64,000 bases of DNA from Vicinamibacterales bacterium (GTDB lineage: Bacteria; Acidobacteriota; Vicinamibacteria; Vicinamibacterales; 2-12-FULL-66-21), in NCBI GenBank assembly GCA_036496585.1, contig DASXLB010000066.1:62001-126000 (forward strand), in the 5' to 3' direction. Shown here in pieces: positions 17,192-25,635 of this stretch; the stretch's first letter is position 1, and the number at the start of each line of letters is the position of its first letter. The position numbers and the translations under genes were made by a program. The notes beneath the pieces were generated by a model. That model had not been told where the DNA came from, ran no database searches, and saw nothing but the letters and a program-made list of their open reading frames with translations.

Positions 17192-18963
17192 AGCCGATCC
17201 GTCCTAGGGCGGGCAAGGTCGGCGCCAGCGGCGCCAGGCCGGACAGCGCCGCCGCGGATCGCGATCTGGAATCCGCGGGCCGGCAGCAGCTCGATCGCAT
17301 GCTCGGCAGCGTCGCCTTCCGCCAGGTCGACCGGCTCAAGCGCTTTCTCCGCTTCATCGTCGAGGAAGCACTCGCCGGCCGCGGCGATCAGCTGAAGGAA
17401 TACGTCATCGGCGTGCAGGTGTTCGACAAGGACGCGTCGTTCGACCCGCGAGCCGATCCGATCGTGCGCGTGCAGGCGCGGCGGCTGCCGGCGCGGCTGG
17501 TGCGCTACTACCGCGAGGAAGGCGGCGGCGATCCGATCGCCATCGAGCTGCCGAAGGGCGGCTATGCGCCGGTCATCAAGACGCGGGCTGCGGCAGCGCC
17601 GGGGCGCCATTCGGTCGAGGCGACGCTCGCCGGCCAGAACACGATCGCGGTGGCGGCGATCGCCGATCACAGCCAGACGCAGGAGCTCGAGTACTTCTGC
17701 AGCGGCCTCCGGCAGGAGCTGGTGCACCGGCTGGCGGGCGTCGAGGCGCTGCGGGTCGTCGCCGGCGATCCGGCGGCGGCGGCGCTGCTCGTCGCCGGTG
17801 GCGTGCGCCGATCGGGCATTCGACTGCGCATCACCGTCCACCTCGTCGACAACGCCAGCGCGTCCTATCTGTGGTCGGAGTCGATCGACGCCTCCACCGA
17901 CGAAACGCTGTCGGCGCAGGAACTGGTCGCGGCCGCCGTACTGCGAAACATCGAGCCGCGGCTCGCCGACGTCGGGCGCCGGCGCGGCTGGCGGCGCCCG
18001 GCCGAGAATCTCGCGGCGCGCAACCTGTATCTGCAGGGACGCTATCACCTCAACCAGCGCACCGACGAAGGGCTGCACAAGGCGCTCGATTTCTTCGAGA
18101 AGGCGATTGTCGAGGACGCGCAATTTTCGCTCGCGCACAGCGGTCTCGCCGACGCACACAGCCTGCTCGCGCACTACGGCGTCCGCCAGCCGTCGCTGGC
18201 GTGGGCGCGCGCCGCCTCGAGCGCCGCGACGGCGGTGCTGCTCGACGGCAACGCGGCCGAAGCACACACGTCGCTCGCGCACGTCACGGCCACTCAGGAC
18301 TGGGACTGGTACGGCGCCGAAGCGGAGTTCCAGGCGGCGATCCGCCTGGACCCGCGCTACGCGACGGCCCATCACTGGTACGCGATGTCCTGCCTGGTGC
18401 CGATGTCGCGCCTCGACGAGGCGCTCGAGGAGATGCGTGTCGCGCAATCGCTCGACCCGGTGTCGTCGATCGTGGCGCGCGATCTGGCCATCGTCCTCGC
18501 CTACCGGCGCGACTACGAGACGGCGCTCGAGCAGTGCGACCACACGATCGAGCTGAACCCGCACTTCTCGCCGGCCTACTGGGCGCTCGGCATGATTCAG
18601 GAGCAGCGCCGCGATCTCGACGAGGCGATCGCGGCCTTTCAACGCGCCATCGATCTGTCGCCGCACACGCCGCGCGTGCATGCCGCGCTCGCGCGGGCGC
18701 TGGCGCTCGCCGGCCGCAAGCCGGCGGCGCTCGCGGCGCTGCGCAAGCTCGAGGCGATGGCGAAGCAGCGTTACGTGTCCCCGTTCGAGTTCGCCGCCGT
18801 CCGCTTCGGGCTCGGACAGCCCGAGCAGGGATTCCGCTGGCTGGCGCGAGCCTGCGAGGACCGGGCCTTCGACGTGATCGCGCTCAAGGTCGACCCGCGC
18901 TTCGAGGCGCTCAAGGACGACCCGCGTCTGCAGGCGATCGAGCAGGCGATCGGCCTGCCGTGA
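17188..18963 (+). CDS. TPR protein with a conserved acidobacterial N-terminal domain and a TolB-N/FlgO-like segment
   Basis: 591 residues, no signal peptide. The N-terminal domain (about 30-130: RLKRFLRFIVEEAL, VFDKDASFDPRADPIVRVQARRLP) is shared by many acidobacterial TPR and adenylate-cyclase-like proteins and resembles a DNA-binding-type helical module, although its activity is not established. A segment at about 150-260 (NTIAVAAIAD..EYFCSGLRQELVHRL) matches the TolB-N/FlgO-like fold that often precedes TPRs. From about 265 to 590 there are tetratricopeptide repeats (for example A.AHSGLADAHSLL, SPAYWALGMIQEQRRDLDEAIAAFQRAIDL). The start ATG overlaps the VOC stop (ATGA), so it is translationally coupled to the catabolic operon. 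It could be the operon regulator or an adaptor; this is inference. Confidence 0.75.
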   Translation: MKPIRPRAGKVGASGARPDSAAADRDLESAGRQQLDRMLGSVAFRQVDRLKRFLRFIVEEALAGRGDQLKEYVIGVQVFDKDASFDPRADPIVRVQARRLPARLVRYYREEGGGDPIAIELPKGGYAPVIKTRAAAAPGRHSVEATLAGQNTIAVAAIADHSQTQELEYFCSGLRQELVHRLAGVEALRVVAGDPAAAALLVAGGVRRSGIRLRITVHLVDNASASYLWSESIDASTDETLSAQELVAAAVLRNIEPRLADVGRRRGWRRPAENLAARNLYLQGRYHLNQRTDEGLHKALDFFEKAIVEDAQFSLAHSGLADAHSLLAHYGVRQPSLAWARAASSAATAVLLDGNAAEAHTSLAHVTATQDWDWYGAEAEFQAAIRLDPRYATAHHWYAMSCLVPMSRLDEALEEMRVAQSLDPVSSIVARDLAIVLAYRRDYETALEQCDHTIELNPHFSPAYWALGMIQEQRRDLDEAIAAFQRAIDLSPHTPRVHAALARALALAGRKPAALAALRKLEAMAKQRYVSPFEFAAVRFGLGQPEQGFRWLARACEDRAFDVIALKVDPRFEALKDDPRLQAIEQAIGLP

Positions 18964-19004
18964 GGCGTACCCTCGCCGATGGCGCCCCGCTCGATTGGTG
19001 GCGT

Positions 19005-19415
19005 TTACTTGATCGGCGAGTAATCGGTCGGCGACATGAACACCGACTCGGCTTTGATCACGATCTTGCCGTCCTTCTCGGACTCCGCCTTGACCTTCTG
19101 CCACTCTGGATCGGCGTTGAACTCCGCCCAGTGCTTCCGGGCGTCTTCGCGGCTCGGGTGCTCGAGGATGTAGATGAGGGTGGTGCCGGCCTTGTCTCCC
19201 TCGGTCGGGAGCCAGTAGCCGACGCTCTTCATGCCGTGGCGGTCGAAGATGCGGCGGGTGTTGTCGCGGAAGCGCGCGTTGACCGCGTCGAGCTTGCCCT
19301 CCGCGGCCGTGTAGGTGCGCAGCTCGTAGATGTGTGACGGCGCGGGCTGGCTGGCCCGGCCGACCGCAAACCCGCTCAAGATCAGAACGACGCCGACGAT
19401 GATTTTGTTCCTCAT
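19005..19415 (-). CDS. NIPSNAP family protein with signal peptide
   Basis: 136 residues: an N-terminal hydrophobic leader (IIVGVVLILSGFAVGRA) then a NIPSNAP-type alpha/beta ferredoxin-like domain, recognisable from IYELRTYTA near the start, then YWLPTEG, and the ending MSPTDYSPIK. NIPSNAP domains dimerise and are common in bacterial catabolic and stress loci, but their biochemical role is not settled. The leader suggests export or membrane anchoring. The gene converges with the TPR gene (41 nt between stops) and diverges from the sigma factor gene (65 nt). The start ATG at 19415 lies eight bases after a TAGACT and has no ribosome site. Confidence 0.85.
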   Translation of the reverse strand: MRNKIIVGVVLILSGFAVGRASQPAPSHIYELRTYTAAEGKLDAVNARFRDNTRRIFDRHGMKSVGYWLPTEGDKAGTTLIYILEHPSREDARKHWAEFNADPEWQKVKAESEKDGKIVIKAESVFMSPTDYSPIK

Positions 19416-19423
19416 GGCGGCAT

Positions 19424-19429
19424 AGTCTA
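19424..19429 (-). promoter_or_regulatory. Candidate -10 box (TAGACT) for the NIPSNAP gene
   Basis: On the minus strand TAGACT is followed by eight bases and then the ATG at 19415. The spacing leaves no room for a leader and there is no Shine-Dalgarno, so this is a leaderless candidate. A -35 is not obvious. Confidence 0.45.
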
Positions 19430-19480
19430 TCGCACAGAGGTGGCTGCAACTTTCCCGCGCCTGCCGGGTTTTCCCCTCCA

Positions 19481-20017
19481 GTGAACGCCCCTCACGAGTT
19501 CGAGGCGTTCGTGCGGAGGTACCAGGACATGGTATTCGCCACGGCGGTGCGGCTCCTCGGCAGCCCCGCCGACGCGGAGGATGCGGCCCAGACCGTATTC
19601 CTCCGCGCGTTCCAGCGCTACGACGAGGTCGTCAGGAGCCCGGCCGCCGCCGGCTGGCTGAAGACCACGACGCGGAACGTGTGCCTGAACCACCTGGCGC
19701 GCTACCGCTCCCGCTGGCGGTTCTTCAGCGAGCTGAGCGACGAGGGGCGCGCCGGCTACGCCGACGGGATTGCCGCCGACGTGCTGCCGATCGTCGAGCA
19801 GCTCGAACGGGCGGATCTGGGTGCGGCGCTCGAACAGGCCGTGCGCGGCCTGCCGGATCACCAGCGCGTGCCGCTGGTGCTGTTCCACTTCGACGGCGCC
19901 AGCTACCGGGAGATCGCCGACACACTCGGCGTCTCGTTGCCCAAGGTCAAGACCGACATCCACCGCGGACGCGAGACGCTGCGCCGCTTGCTAGGGGGGA
20001 CCGCTGTCGTTCGATGA
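19481..20017 (+). CDS. ECF-type RNA polymerase sigma factor
   Basis: 178 residues with sigma region 2 (FEAFVRRYQDMVFATAVRLLG, DAEDAAQTVFLRAF) and region 4 (ALEQAVRGLPDHQRVPLVLFHFDGASYREIADTLGVSLPKVKTDIHRGRETLRRLL), and no region 3, as for extracytoplasmic-function sigma factors. It would direct RNA polymerase to a small regulon. The GTG at 19481 gives the normal N-terminus. The next gene is a small membrane protein that could be its anti-sigma factor, and the third is a membrane protein with a bactofilin-like domain, suggesting a response to envelope state. Region 2.4/4.2 specificity cannot be read from sequence alone. Confidence 0.93.
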   Translation: MNAPHEFEAFVRRYQDMVFATAVRLLGSPADAEDAAQTVFLRAFQRYDEVVRSPAAAGWLKTTTRNVCLNHLARYRSRWRFFSELSDEGRAGYADGIAADVLPIVEQLERADLGAALEQAVRGLPDHQRVPLVLFHFDGASYREIADTLGVSLPKVKTDIHRGRETLRRLLGGTAVVR

Positions 20018-20030
20018 TCTCGAGCGGCGC

Positions 20031-20396
20031 ATGCGCGACGAGCTGGCGCGGCTCCCCATGCCGACCGCGCCGTCGACGCTGCTGCCGCGCCTGCTCGAGG
20101 CGGTCGACGCCTGGGCCGGCCGGCCGTGGTATGCGCGCGCCTGGTTCACGTGGCCGCTCGCGTGGCAGGCGGTGTCGATGACGCTGGTCGCGCTGGCGGT
20201 CTACGCGACGTGGGCGGCGCCGCCGCTGCCGGCGTCGATCGTCGCAACCAGCAACGCCGGCGGCGTGATCTGGCGTGCGCTCATCCAGCCGCTCCTGGGC
20301 TACATCGTCGGACTCGTCGTGCTGATGGGACTGGCCTGCGCGCTGTTTGGCGCGGCCCTCAATTACCTGTTTCTCGAAAGGACGGCATCACGATGA
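20031..20396 (+). CDS. Small membrane protein, possible anti-sigma factor
   Basis: 121 residues from the ATG at 20031. A cytoplasmic N-terminal segment (RDELARLPMPTAPSTLLPRLLEAVDAW) precedes two membrane helices (about 45-62 and 85-110). There is no zinc-binding anti-sigma motif. In-frame codons upstream read LSFDDLERRM, and a strong AGGGGGGA ribosome site lies five bases before a CTG at 20004, so the true N-terminus may be nine residues longer with a CTG start. That would overlap the end of the sigma gene. Position directly after an ECF sigma factor supports an anti-sigma role, but this is inference. Its stop overlaps the next gene (ATGA). Confidence 0.6.
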   Translation: MRDELARLPMPTAPSTLLPRLLEAVDAWAGRPWYARAWFTWPLAWQAVSMTLVALAVYATWAAPPLPASIVATSNAGGVIWRALIQPLLGYIVGLVVLMGLACALFGAALNYLFLERTASR

Positions 20397-21943
20397 TGCT
20401 CCGATACCGCCGGCTCGCCGGACTTGCGCTCGTGCTGCTGCTCGCGGCGCCTGCGGCCGCCTCGGCCCAGCGCGTCAACGTGTCGTTCGACGACATCGAC
20501 CGGCCGACGCTGCGCATCCTCCAGAACTTCACGCTGCGCCACGACGACACGGTGCGCCAGATCGTGGTCATCGGCGGCGACGCCCGCATCGAAGGCCACG
20601 TCAGCGAGGACGTCGTCGTCGTCCTCGGCAAGGTCGATCTCGCCAGCACCGCGGTGATCGACGGCCAGCTGGTGGTGGTGGCCGGCACGGCGCAGATCGC
20701 CGAGGGGGCCAAGGTGGCCGGGGACTTCGTCGTCGTCGGGGGCGCTGACACGCCGACGAGCTTTTCGCCGGGAGGCACGCAGGTCGTCGTCGGCACGGCG
20801 GGACTCGGCGAGGGCCTGCGCAATCTGGTGCCCTGGCTCACGAAAGGCCTGTTGCTCGGCCGCCCGATCGTGCCGTCGCTCGGCTGGGTGTGGCTGGTGG
20901 CGGCGGTGTTCTTCTTCCTGAATCTCTGCCTGAGTGTCCTCTTCGACGCGCCCGTCCGCACCTGCGCGACGACGCTGCGGTCGACGCCGTTCAGCGCCTT
21001 TTTCGCCGGACTGCTGGTGCTGCTGCTGGTCGGCCCTGTGTGCGTCCTGCTCGCCGCGTCGGTCATCGGCCTCGTGGTCATTCCGTTCGTGCTCTGCGCG
21101 GTCGTCGCCGCAGCCGTCCTCGGCCGCATCGGTTTCGCGCGCTGGATCGGCATGAGCGCCATGCCGCAGGACGATCCGGCGGATCGCGGCGAGTCGCTGC
21201 GATCGTTCGTGATCGGTTCGGCGCTGATGACCGTCGCCTACATGATTCCCGTCATCGGCATGCTGACGTGGATCCTGGCCGGCGTGTTCGGGCTCGGCTC
21301 CGCCACGCTGGCGTTCTACGGCTCGTACCGTCGCGAGAACCCGAAGCCGCCGAAGCCGGCGCGGGTCGTGCTCCCTCCGACCCCGGCGGCACCGGCGCCG
21401 CTCGACGCATTGGGCGGCGCCAGCCTTCACGCTGGAGACGTCGACGCGCCGCAACCGGCGGTCCCGCCGTTCGCGAGCCTCCCGCCTGAAGACGCCAGCC
21501 GGCTCACGGCGGATGCCGGCAGCGTGCCGGGAAACGGGACGAGCGTCACGGCGTTTCAAAAGGCCGCGTTCGGCGAACGGCTGGCGGCGCTGGCGCTCGA
21601 CGCGGTGGCGATTGCCGTCATCGTCCAGCTGCTCAGCCTCGATCGCCACGGCGACTTCGGCGATCGGCTGATGGTGTTCTTCGCGCTCATCTACCATGTC
21701 GGCTTCTGGACGTGGAAGGGGACAACGCCGGGCGGCATGATCTGCCAGCTGCGCGTGGTCCGCATCGACGGCCGGCCGCTCGAATTCGCCGAATCGCTGG
21801 TGCGGGGCCTGACCGGCATCTTCTCGCTGATCGTCGCGGGGCTCGGCTTTCTCTGGATGCTCTGGGATCCCGACGGCCAGACCTGGCACGATCGCGTCGC
21901 AGGCACGTATGTGGTGAAAGTCCCGCGATCTGTCCCGGCCTAG
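20393..21943 (+). CDS. Membrane protein with bactofilin-like domain and C-terminal RDD domain
   Basis: 516 residues. A signal sequence (LALVLLLAAPAAASAQ) is followed by a repetitive beta domain (about 50-120: IVVIGGDARIEGHVSEDVVVVLGKVDL, then VAGTAQIAEGAKVAGDFVVVGG) like polymer-forming bactofilins or a right-handed solenoid. Four to five membrane helices follow (about 165-310), then a Pro/Ala-rich linker (about 320-375) and an RDD domain (FGERLAALALDAVAIAVIV, then GMICQLRVVRIDGRPL, then WHDRVAGTYVV). RDD domains are small membrane modules of uncertain function, and the fusion to an exported bactofilin-like domain is unusual. It is the third gene of the sigma-factor operon and a plausible sensor or effector of that system. 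The start is an ATG in an ATGA overlap, downstream of AAAGGA. Confidence 0.75.
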   Translation: MMLRYRRLAGLALVLLLAAPAAASAQRVNVSFDDIDRPTLRILQNFTLRHDDTVRQIVVIGGDARIEGHVSEDVVVVLGKVDLASTAVIDGQLVVVAGTAQIAEGAKVAGDFVVVGGADTPTSFSPGGTQVVVGTAGLGEGLRNLVPWLTKGLLLGRPIVPSLGWVWLVAAVFFFLNLCLSVLFDAPVRTCATTLRSTPFSAFFAGLLVLLLVGPVCVLLAASVIGLVVIPFVLCAVVAAAVLGRIGFARWIGMSAMPQDDPADRGESLRSFVIGSALMTVAYMIPVIGMLTWILAGVFGLGSATLAFYGSYRRENPKPPKPARVVLPPTPAAPAPLDALGGASLHAGDVDAPQPAVPPFASLPPEDASRLTADAGSVPGNGTSVTAFQKAAFGERLAALALDAVAIAVIVQLLSLDRHGDFGDRLMVFFALIYHVGFWTWKGTTPGGMICQLRVVRIDGRPLEFAESLVRGLTGIFSLIVAGLGFLWMLWDPDGQTWHDRVAGTYVVKVPRSVPA

Positions 21944-22001
21944 CCTGGCGCGGCGTCTGCGTCGCGTCACGGCCGCTCGCCTGCGGGCGCACTCCCCGGA
22001 A

Positions 22002-22007
22002 TATACT
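22002..22007 (+). promoter_or_regulatory. Candidate -10 box (TATACT) upstream of the first sortilin-like gene
   Basis: TATACT at 22002-22007 lies 37 bases before the ATG at 22045, which has a GGAG ribosome site at 22033-22036. The implied leader is about 30 nt. A -35 hexamer is not recognisable. Confidence 0.4.
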
Positions 22008-22044
22008 CTCGCCGGTAGTGGGTCCACATTCCGGAGAATCGTTC

Positions 22045-25000
22045 ATGAAAACCTATCGCGTGATCGCGGCCGGCCTGGCGGCGGCGCTGGCGTTCGCCTC
22101 GCCGTCGCTCGTCGGACGCGCGCAGACGGGCGCGGCACCGGCCGGTCCGTTCGACAGCCTCCACTGGCGGCCGATCGGCCCGGCTTCGATGTCGGGGCGC
22201 ATCTCTGACATCGCCGTCTACGAGGCCAATCCCAACATCTGGTACGTCGGCTCGGCGCACGGCGGCGTCTGGAGGACGACCAACAACGGCACGACCTTCG
22301 AGGCGCAGTTCCAGGACCATGGGCTGATGTCGATCGGCGACATCGCGGTCTCGCAGAGCAATCCCGATCTCTTGTACGTCGGCACGGGCGAATCGAACAA
22401 CCGCCAGAGCACGTCCTGGGGCGACGGCGTCTACAAGTCGGTCGACGGCGGCAAGACCTATGCGAATGTCGGCCTCAAGGCCTCGAAGCACATCAGTCGC
22501 ATCATCATCGATCCCCGTAACAACGACGTCGTCTGGGTCGCCGCAGCGGGGCCGCTGTTCGGGCCCGGCGGCGAGCGCGGCGTGTTCAAGACGACCGACG
22601 GCGGCAAGACATGGAAACAGACGCTGAAGGTCGACGACGACACGGGCGCCAACGACCTCGCGATTGACCCGGCCAACGACCAGATCCTGTATGCGTCGAG
22701 CTATCAGCGCCGGCGCACGGCCTGTTGCATGAACGGCGGCGGACCGGGCAGCGGCATCTGGAAGTCCACCGACGGCGGCGAGGTCTGGACGCGGCTGAAG
22801 ACCGGGCTGCCGGATGGATCGCTGGGACGGATCGCGCTCGACGTCTACCGCCGGCACCCGAACGTCCTCTACGCGCTCATCGAAGGGCCAGCGGCCGGAC
22901 GCGGCGGCGGTGCCGCGGCCGCCGGGGCGGGCGGCGCGGCCGCCGCGGGCGGCGCTGGCGCGGCGGGCGGCCGCGGCGCGGGGCGCGGGGCGGCGGGCGC
23001 CGAAGCTGCGCCAGCCGGCAATCCAGATGAAGCGCCGCAGCAATTCGGCGGCGGCCGCGGCCTCGCGACGTCGGTCGACGCGAGCGCGACGGGACTCTAT
23101 CGCTCCGACGACAGCGGTACCACCTGGCGGAAGGTGAACAACAACAACGTCCGCCCGATGTATTTCAGCCAGGTCCGCATCGACCCCAATGACGACGACG
23201 TGATCGTCATGGGCGGCGTCGATCTGCAGCTGTCCACCGACGGCGGCAAGTCGATCAACACGGCGGCCGCCTCGGCCATCCATTCCGATCATCACGCCAT
23301 CTGGATCGATCCGCACAACTCGAGCCACATGCTGATCGGCAACGACGGCGGTCTCGCCCAGACCTTCGATCAAGCGAAGACCTGGACGTTCTTCCCCAAC
23401 CTGCCGGTCGGGCTCTTCTACCACGTCAGCCTCGACAGCTCGACGCCGTTCAACATCTGCGGCGGGATGCAGGACAACTACGACTGGTGCGGCCCCAGCC
23501 AGGTGCGCGGCGCCGCCGGCATCGCCAACTTCGAGTGGGAGACCATCCAGGGGGGCGACGGCTTCGTCGTCCTGCAGGATCCGAAGGACAACCGCGTCAT
23601 CTACAGCGAGTCGCAGGACGGCAACGTCATCCGCGTCGACCGCGTCACCGGCGAGACGATCTCGATCCGGCCGCAGCCGCCGGCCGGCCAGCCTCCCTAC
23701 CGCTTCCAGTGGGACACGCCGATCGTCATCTCGCCGCACGATCCGGCGACGGTCTACCTCGGCGCACAGAAAGTGCTGAAGGCGCCGGATCGCGGCCTGA
23801 CGTTCAGCGAGATCAGCCCGGATCTGACGACCGGCGAAGACTCGGACCGCGAGCAGATCGTGACGATGGGCCTCAAGGGCAGCGACATCACGATCGCCAA
23901 GAACGACGGCATCGTCGCCTACGGCACGATCGTGGCGCTGGCCGAGTCGCCGAAGACGGCGGGCGTTCTCTACGCCGGTACCGACGACGGCCGGTTGCAG
24001 GTGACCAGAGACGGCGGCAAGAACTGGAACGACGTCTACCAGAAGCTGCCGGGAGCGCCGAAGGGGGGCTACGTCTCGCGCGTGGCGCCGTCGCGCTACG
24101 AGTCGGGTACCGCCTACGTGACGATCGACAACCATCGTCTCAACGATTACGACACCTACATCTACGCGACCAAGGACTTCGGCCAGACGTGGGCATCGCT
24201 CAACGGCGGGCTGAAGGGGGACGTGATCAAGTGCATCACCGAGGATCAGAGGAACCCCGACGTGCTGTATGCGGGCGCCGAGACGGGTCTCTTCGTGTCC
24301 ACGGACCGCGGCGCGTCGTGGAGCCGCCCGAAGTGGAACCTGCCGACGGTGCGCGTCGACGAGGTCGTGCAACATCCGCGCGACAACGCGATCGTGCTGG
24401 CGACGCACGGGCGCGCCATCTGGGTGCTCGATCACGCCGAGCCGATCCAGGAATACGCGGCGGCGAAGAACACCGATGCGAAGCTGTTCACGCCGCCGCC
24501 GGCGTCGATGTACCGGCGCCCGGCCCGCGACCGCAACTATGAGTTCTGGGGCAACCAGGTCTTCTACGGCGAGAACCCGCCGCAGTCGGCGGTGGTGTCG
24601 TATTTCGTCAAGAGCAAGCCGACTGACGTGAAGCTGAAGATCAGCGACACGGCGGGACGCGAGCTTCGCGAGATTGCCATCCCCTCGAATGCGGTGAAGG
24701 CGGGCATCAACTCGGCGTGCTGGGATCTGCGCGTCCAGCCGATTCCGGCGCCGCAGGGGGCACCCGGTGGGCGAGGAGCGCGGGGCGCGCAAGGCGAAGG
24801 TGCGGCCCCCACGCCGGCGGCGGATCTGTTCGGCTACGGCTGCGACAGCGGCGGGGGCGGCGGAGGCGGTGGTGGTGGGCGCGGCGGCGGAGGCGGCGCC
24901 ACGCCGGGACCGATGGTCCTCGGCGGCAGCTACACCGTGGCGCTCGCCGTCGACGGCAAGACGATCGACAGCAAGCCGCTGAAGGTCGTCGGCGATCCTG

Positions 25001-25530
25001 AGGTCGTGTTGACGGAGGCGCAGCGCAAGCAGCTCTTCGACATGGCGATGGACATGCACGATCTGCAGAAGCGCGCCAGCCAGGCGGCGGCGGGCGTCGC
25101 GTCGCTGAACCGCCAGATCGCGCAGCTGGCCGGCGACGTCGCGGCGAAGAGTGACATCCCGGCCGACGTGAAGAGCGCGTTCGACTCGCTGAAGACCGAC
25201 ACGGCGGCGATGCTCACGAAGCTGCCGCCCGGCGCCGCCGGGTTCGGGCGCGGCGGCGGTGGCGGCGGCCGCGGCAACGATCCGAGTCTGACCGGCAAGA
25301 TCGGCCAGGCGAAAAACGGCATGATGGGCGGAATGTGGCCGACGTCGGTGACGATGAAGGCCTACGCCGACTCGAAGACGGACGCCCCGAAAGTGCTGGC
25401 GGACGCCAACGCGCTCTTCGCGAAGTCGGCGGCGGTCAGCGCGTCGCTCGCCGCGTTCAACCTCAAGCTCGACGCGCCAAAGCCGGTGGACGTCGGAACG
25501 TCCCCGAAAAAGAAGGCCACCCAGCAGTAA
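22045..25530 (+). CDS. Exported sortilin/VPS10-like multi-propeller protein (Asp-box repeats), paralog 1
   Basis: 1161 residues with a signal peptide (to about QTG at 27). Most of the protein consists of BNR/Asp-box repeats (pattern S/T-x-D-x-G-x-T-W: KTTDGGKTW, STDGGEVW, RSDDSGTTW, TRDGGKNW, ATKDFGQTW, STDRGASW), forming the ten-bladed VPS10/sortilin-type propeller seen in xyloglucanase-like and 'glycosyl hydrolase' annotated acidobacterial proteins. A Gly/Ala-rich insertion lies at about 293-345. The C-terminal part has a helical segment (QLFDMAMDMHDLQKRASQAAAG) and further Gly-rich tracts. Enzyme activity is not demonstrated for this group; binding or hydrolysis of an extracellular polymer is possible. 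The start is fixed by GGAG eight bases upstream. A paralog (36864-40139) occurs in this window. Confidence 0.82.
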   Translation: MKTYRVIAAGLAAALAFASPSLVGRAQTGAAPAGPFDSLHWRPIGPASMSGRISDIAVYEANPNIWYVGSAHGGVWRTTNNGTTFEAQFQDHGLMSIGDIAVSQSNPDLLYVGTGESNNRQSTSWGDGVYKSVDGGKTYANVGLKASKHISRIIIDPRNNDVVWVAAAGPLFGPGGERGVFKTTDGGKTWKQTLKVDDDTGANDLAIDPANDQILYASSYQRRRTACCMNGGGPGSGIWKSTDGGEVWTRLKTGLPDGSLGRIALDVYRRHPNVLYALIEGPAAGRGGGAAAAGAGGAAAAGGAGAAGGRGAGRGAAGAEAAPAGNPDEAPQQFGGGRGLATSVDASATGLYRSDDSGTTWRKVNNNNVRPMYFSQVRIDPNDDDVIVMGGVDLQLSTDGGKSINTAAASAIHSDHHAIWIDPHNSSHMLIGNDGGLAQTFDQAKTWTFFPNLPVGLFYHVSLDSSTPFNICGGMQDNYDWCGPSQVRGAAGIANFEWETIQGGDGFVVLQDPKDNRVIYSESQDGNVIRVDRVTGETISIRPQPPAGQPPYRFQWDTPIVISPHDPATVYLGAQKVLKAPDRGLTFSEISPDLTTGEDSDREQIVTMGLKGSDITIAKNDGIVAYGTIVALAESPKTAGVLYAGTDDGRLQVTRDGGKNWNDVYQKLPGAPKGGYVSRVAPSRYESGTAYVTIDNHRLNDYDTYIYATKDFGQTWASLNGGLKGDVIKCITEDQRNPDVLYAGAETGLFVSTDRGASWSRPKWNLPTVRVDEVVQHPRDNAIVLATHGRAIWVLDHAEPIQEYAAAKNTDAKLFTPPPASMYRRPARDRNYEFWGNQVFYGENPPQSAVVSYFVKSKPTDVKLKISDTAGRELREIAIPSNAVKAGINSACWDLRVQPIPAPQGAPGGRGARGAQGEGAAPTPAADLFGYGCDSGGGGGGGGGGRGGGGGATPGPMVLGGSYTVALAVDGKTIDSKPLKVVGDPEVVLTEAQRKQLFDMAMDMHDLQKRASQAAAGVASLNRQIAQLAGDVAAKSDIPADVKSAFDSLKTDTAAMLTKLPPGAAGFGRGGGGGGRGNDPSLTGKIGQAKNGMMGGMWPTSVTMKAYADSKTDAPKVLADANALFAKSAAVSASLAAFNLKLDAPKPVDVGTSPKKKATQQ

Positions 25531-25544
25531 CGCCACCTCAGGCA

Positions 25545-25580
25545 CGGGACGGCGATCGGCTCAGCTGGATCGCCGTCCCG
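25545..25580 (+). terminator. Strong hairpin after the first sortilin-like gene
   Basis: A 13-bp perfect stem (CGGGACGGCGATC at 25545-25557 with its complement at 25568-25580) encloses a 10-nt loop. It lies 15 bases after the stop at 25530. No T-tract follows, so it may act as a transcription pause or terminator without a classical tail, or as a 3' mRNA stabiliser. Confidence 0.55.
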
Positions 25581-25635
25581 CGACGGCCCGCCATGTGCAG
25601 GACCCTTCGCCGAACCTTTGAGCAAGGAGGTCAGC

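Noticed and set aside
21967..25545. A 1192-codon open frame on the minus strand across the first sortilin-like gene
   Set aside because: It is antisense to a well-supported gene with signal peptide and Asp-box repeats; its translation is Arg/Asp/His-rich with no domain pattern, as expected for GC-rich shadow frames.
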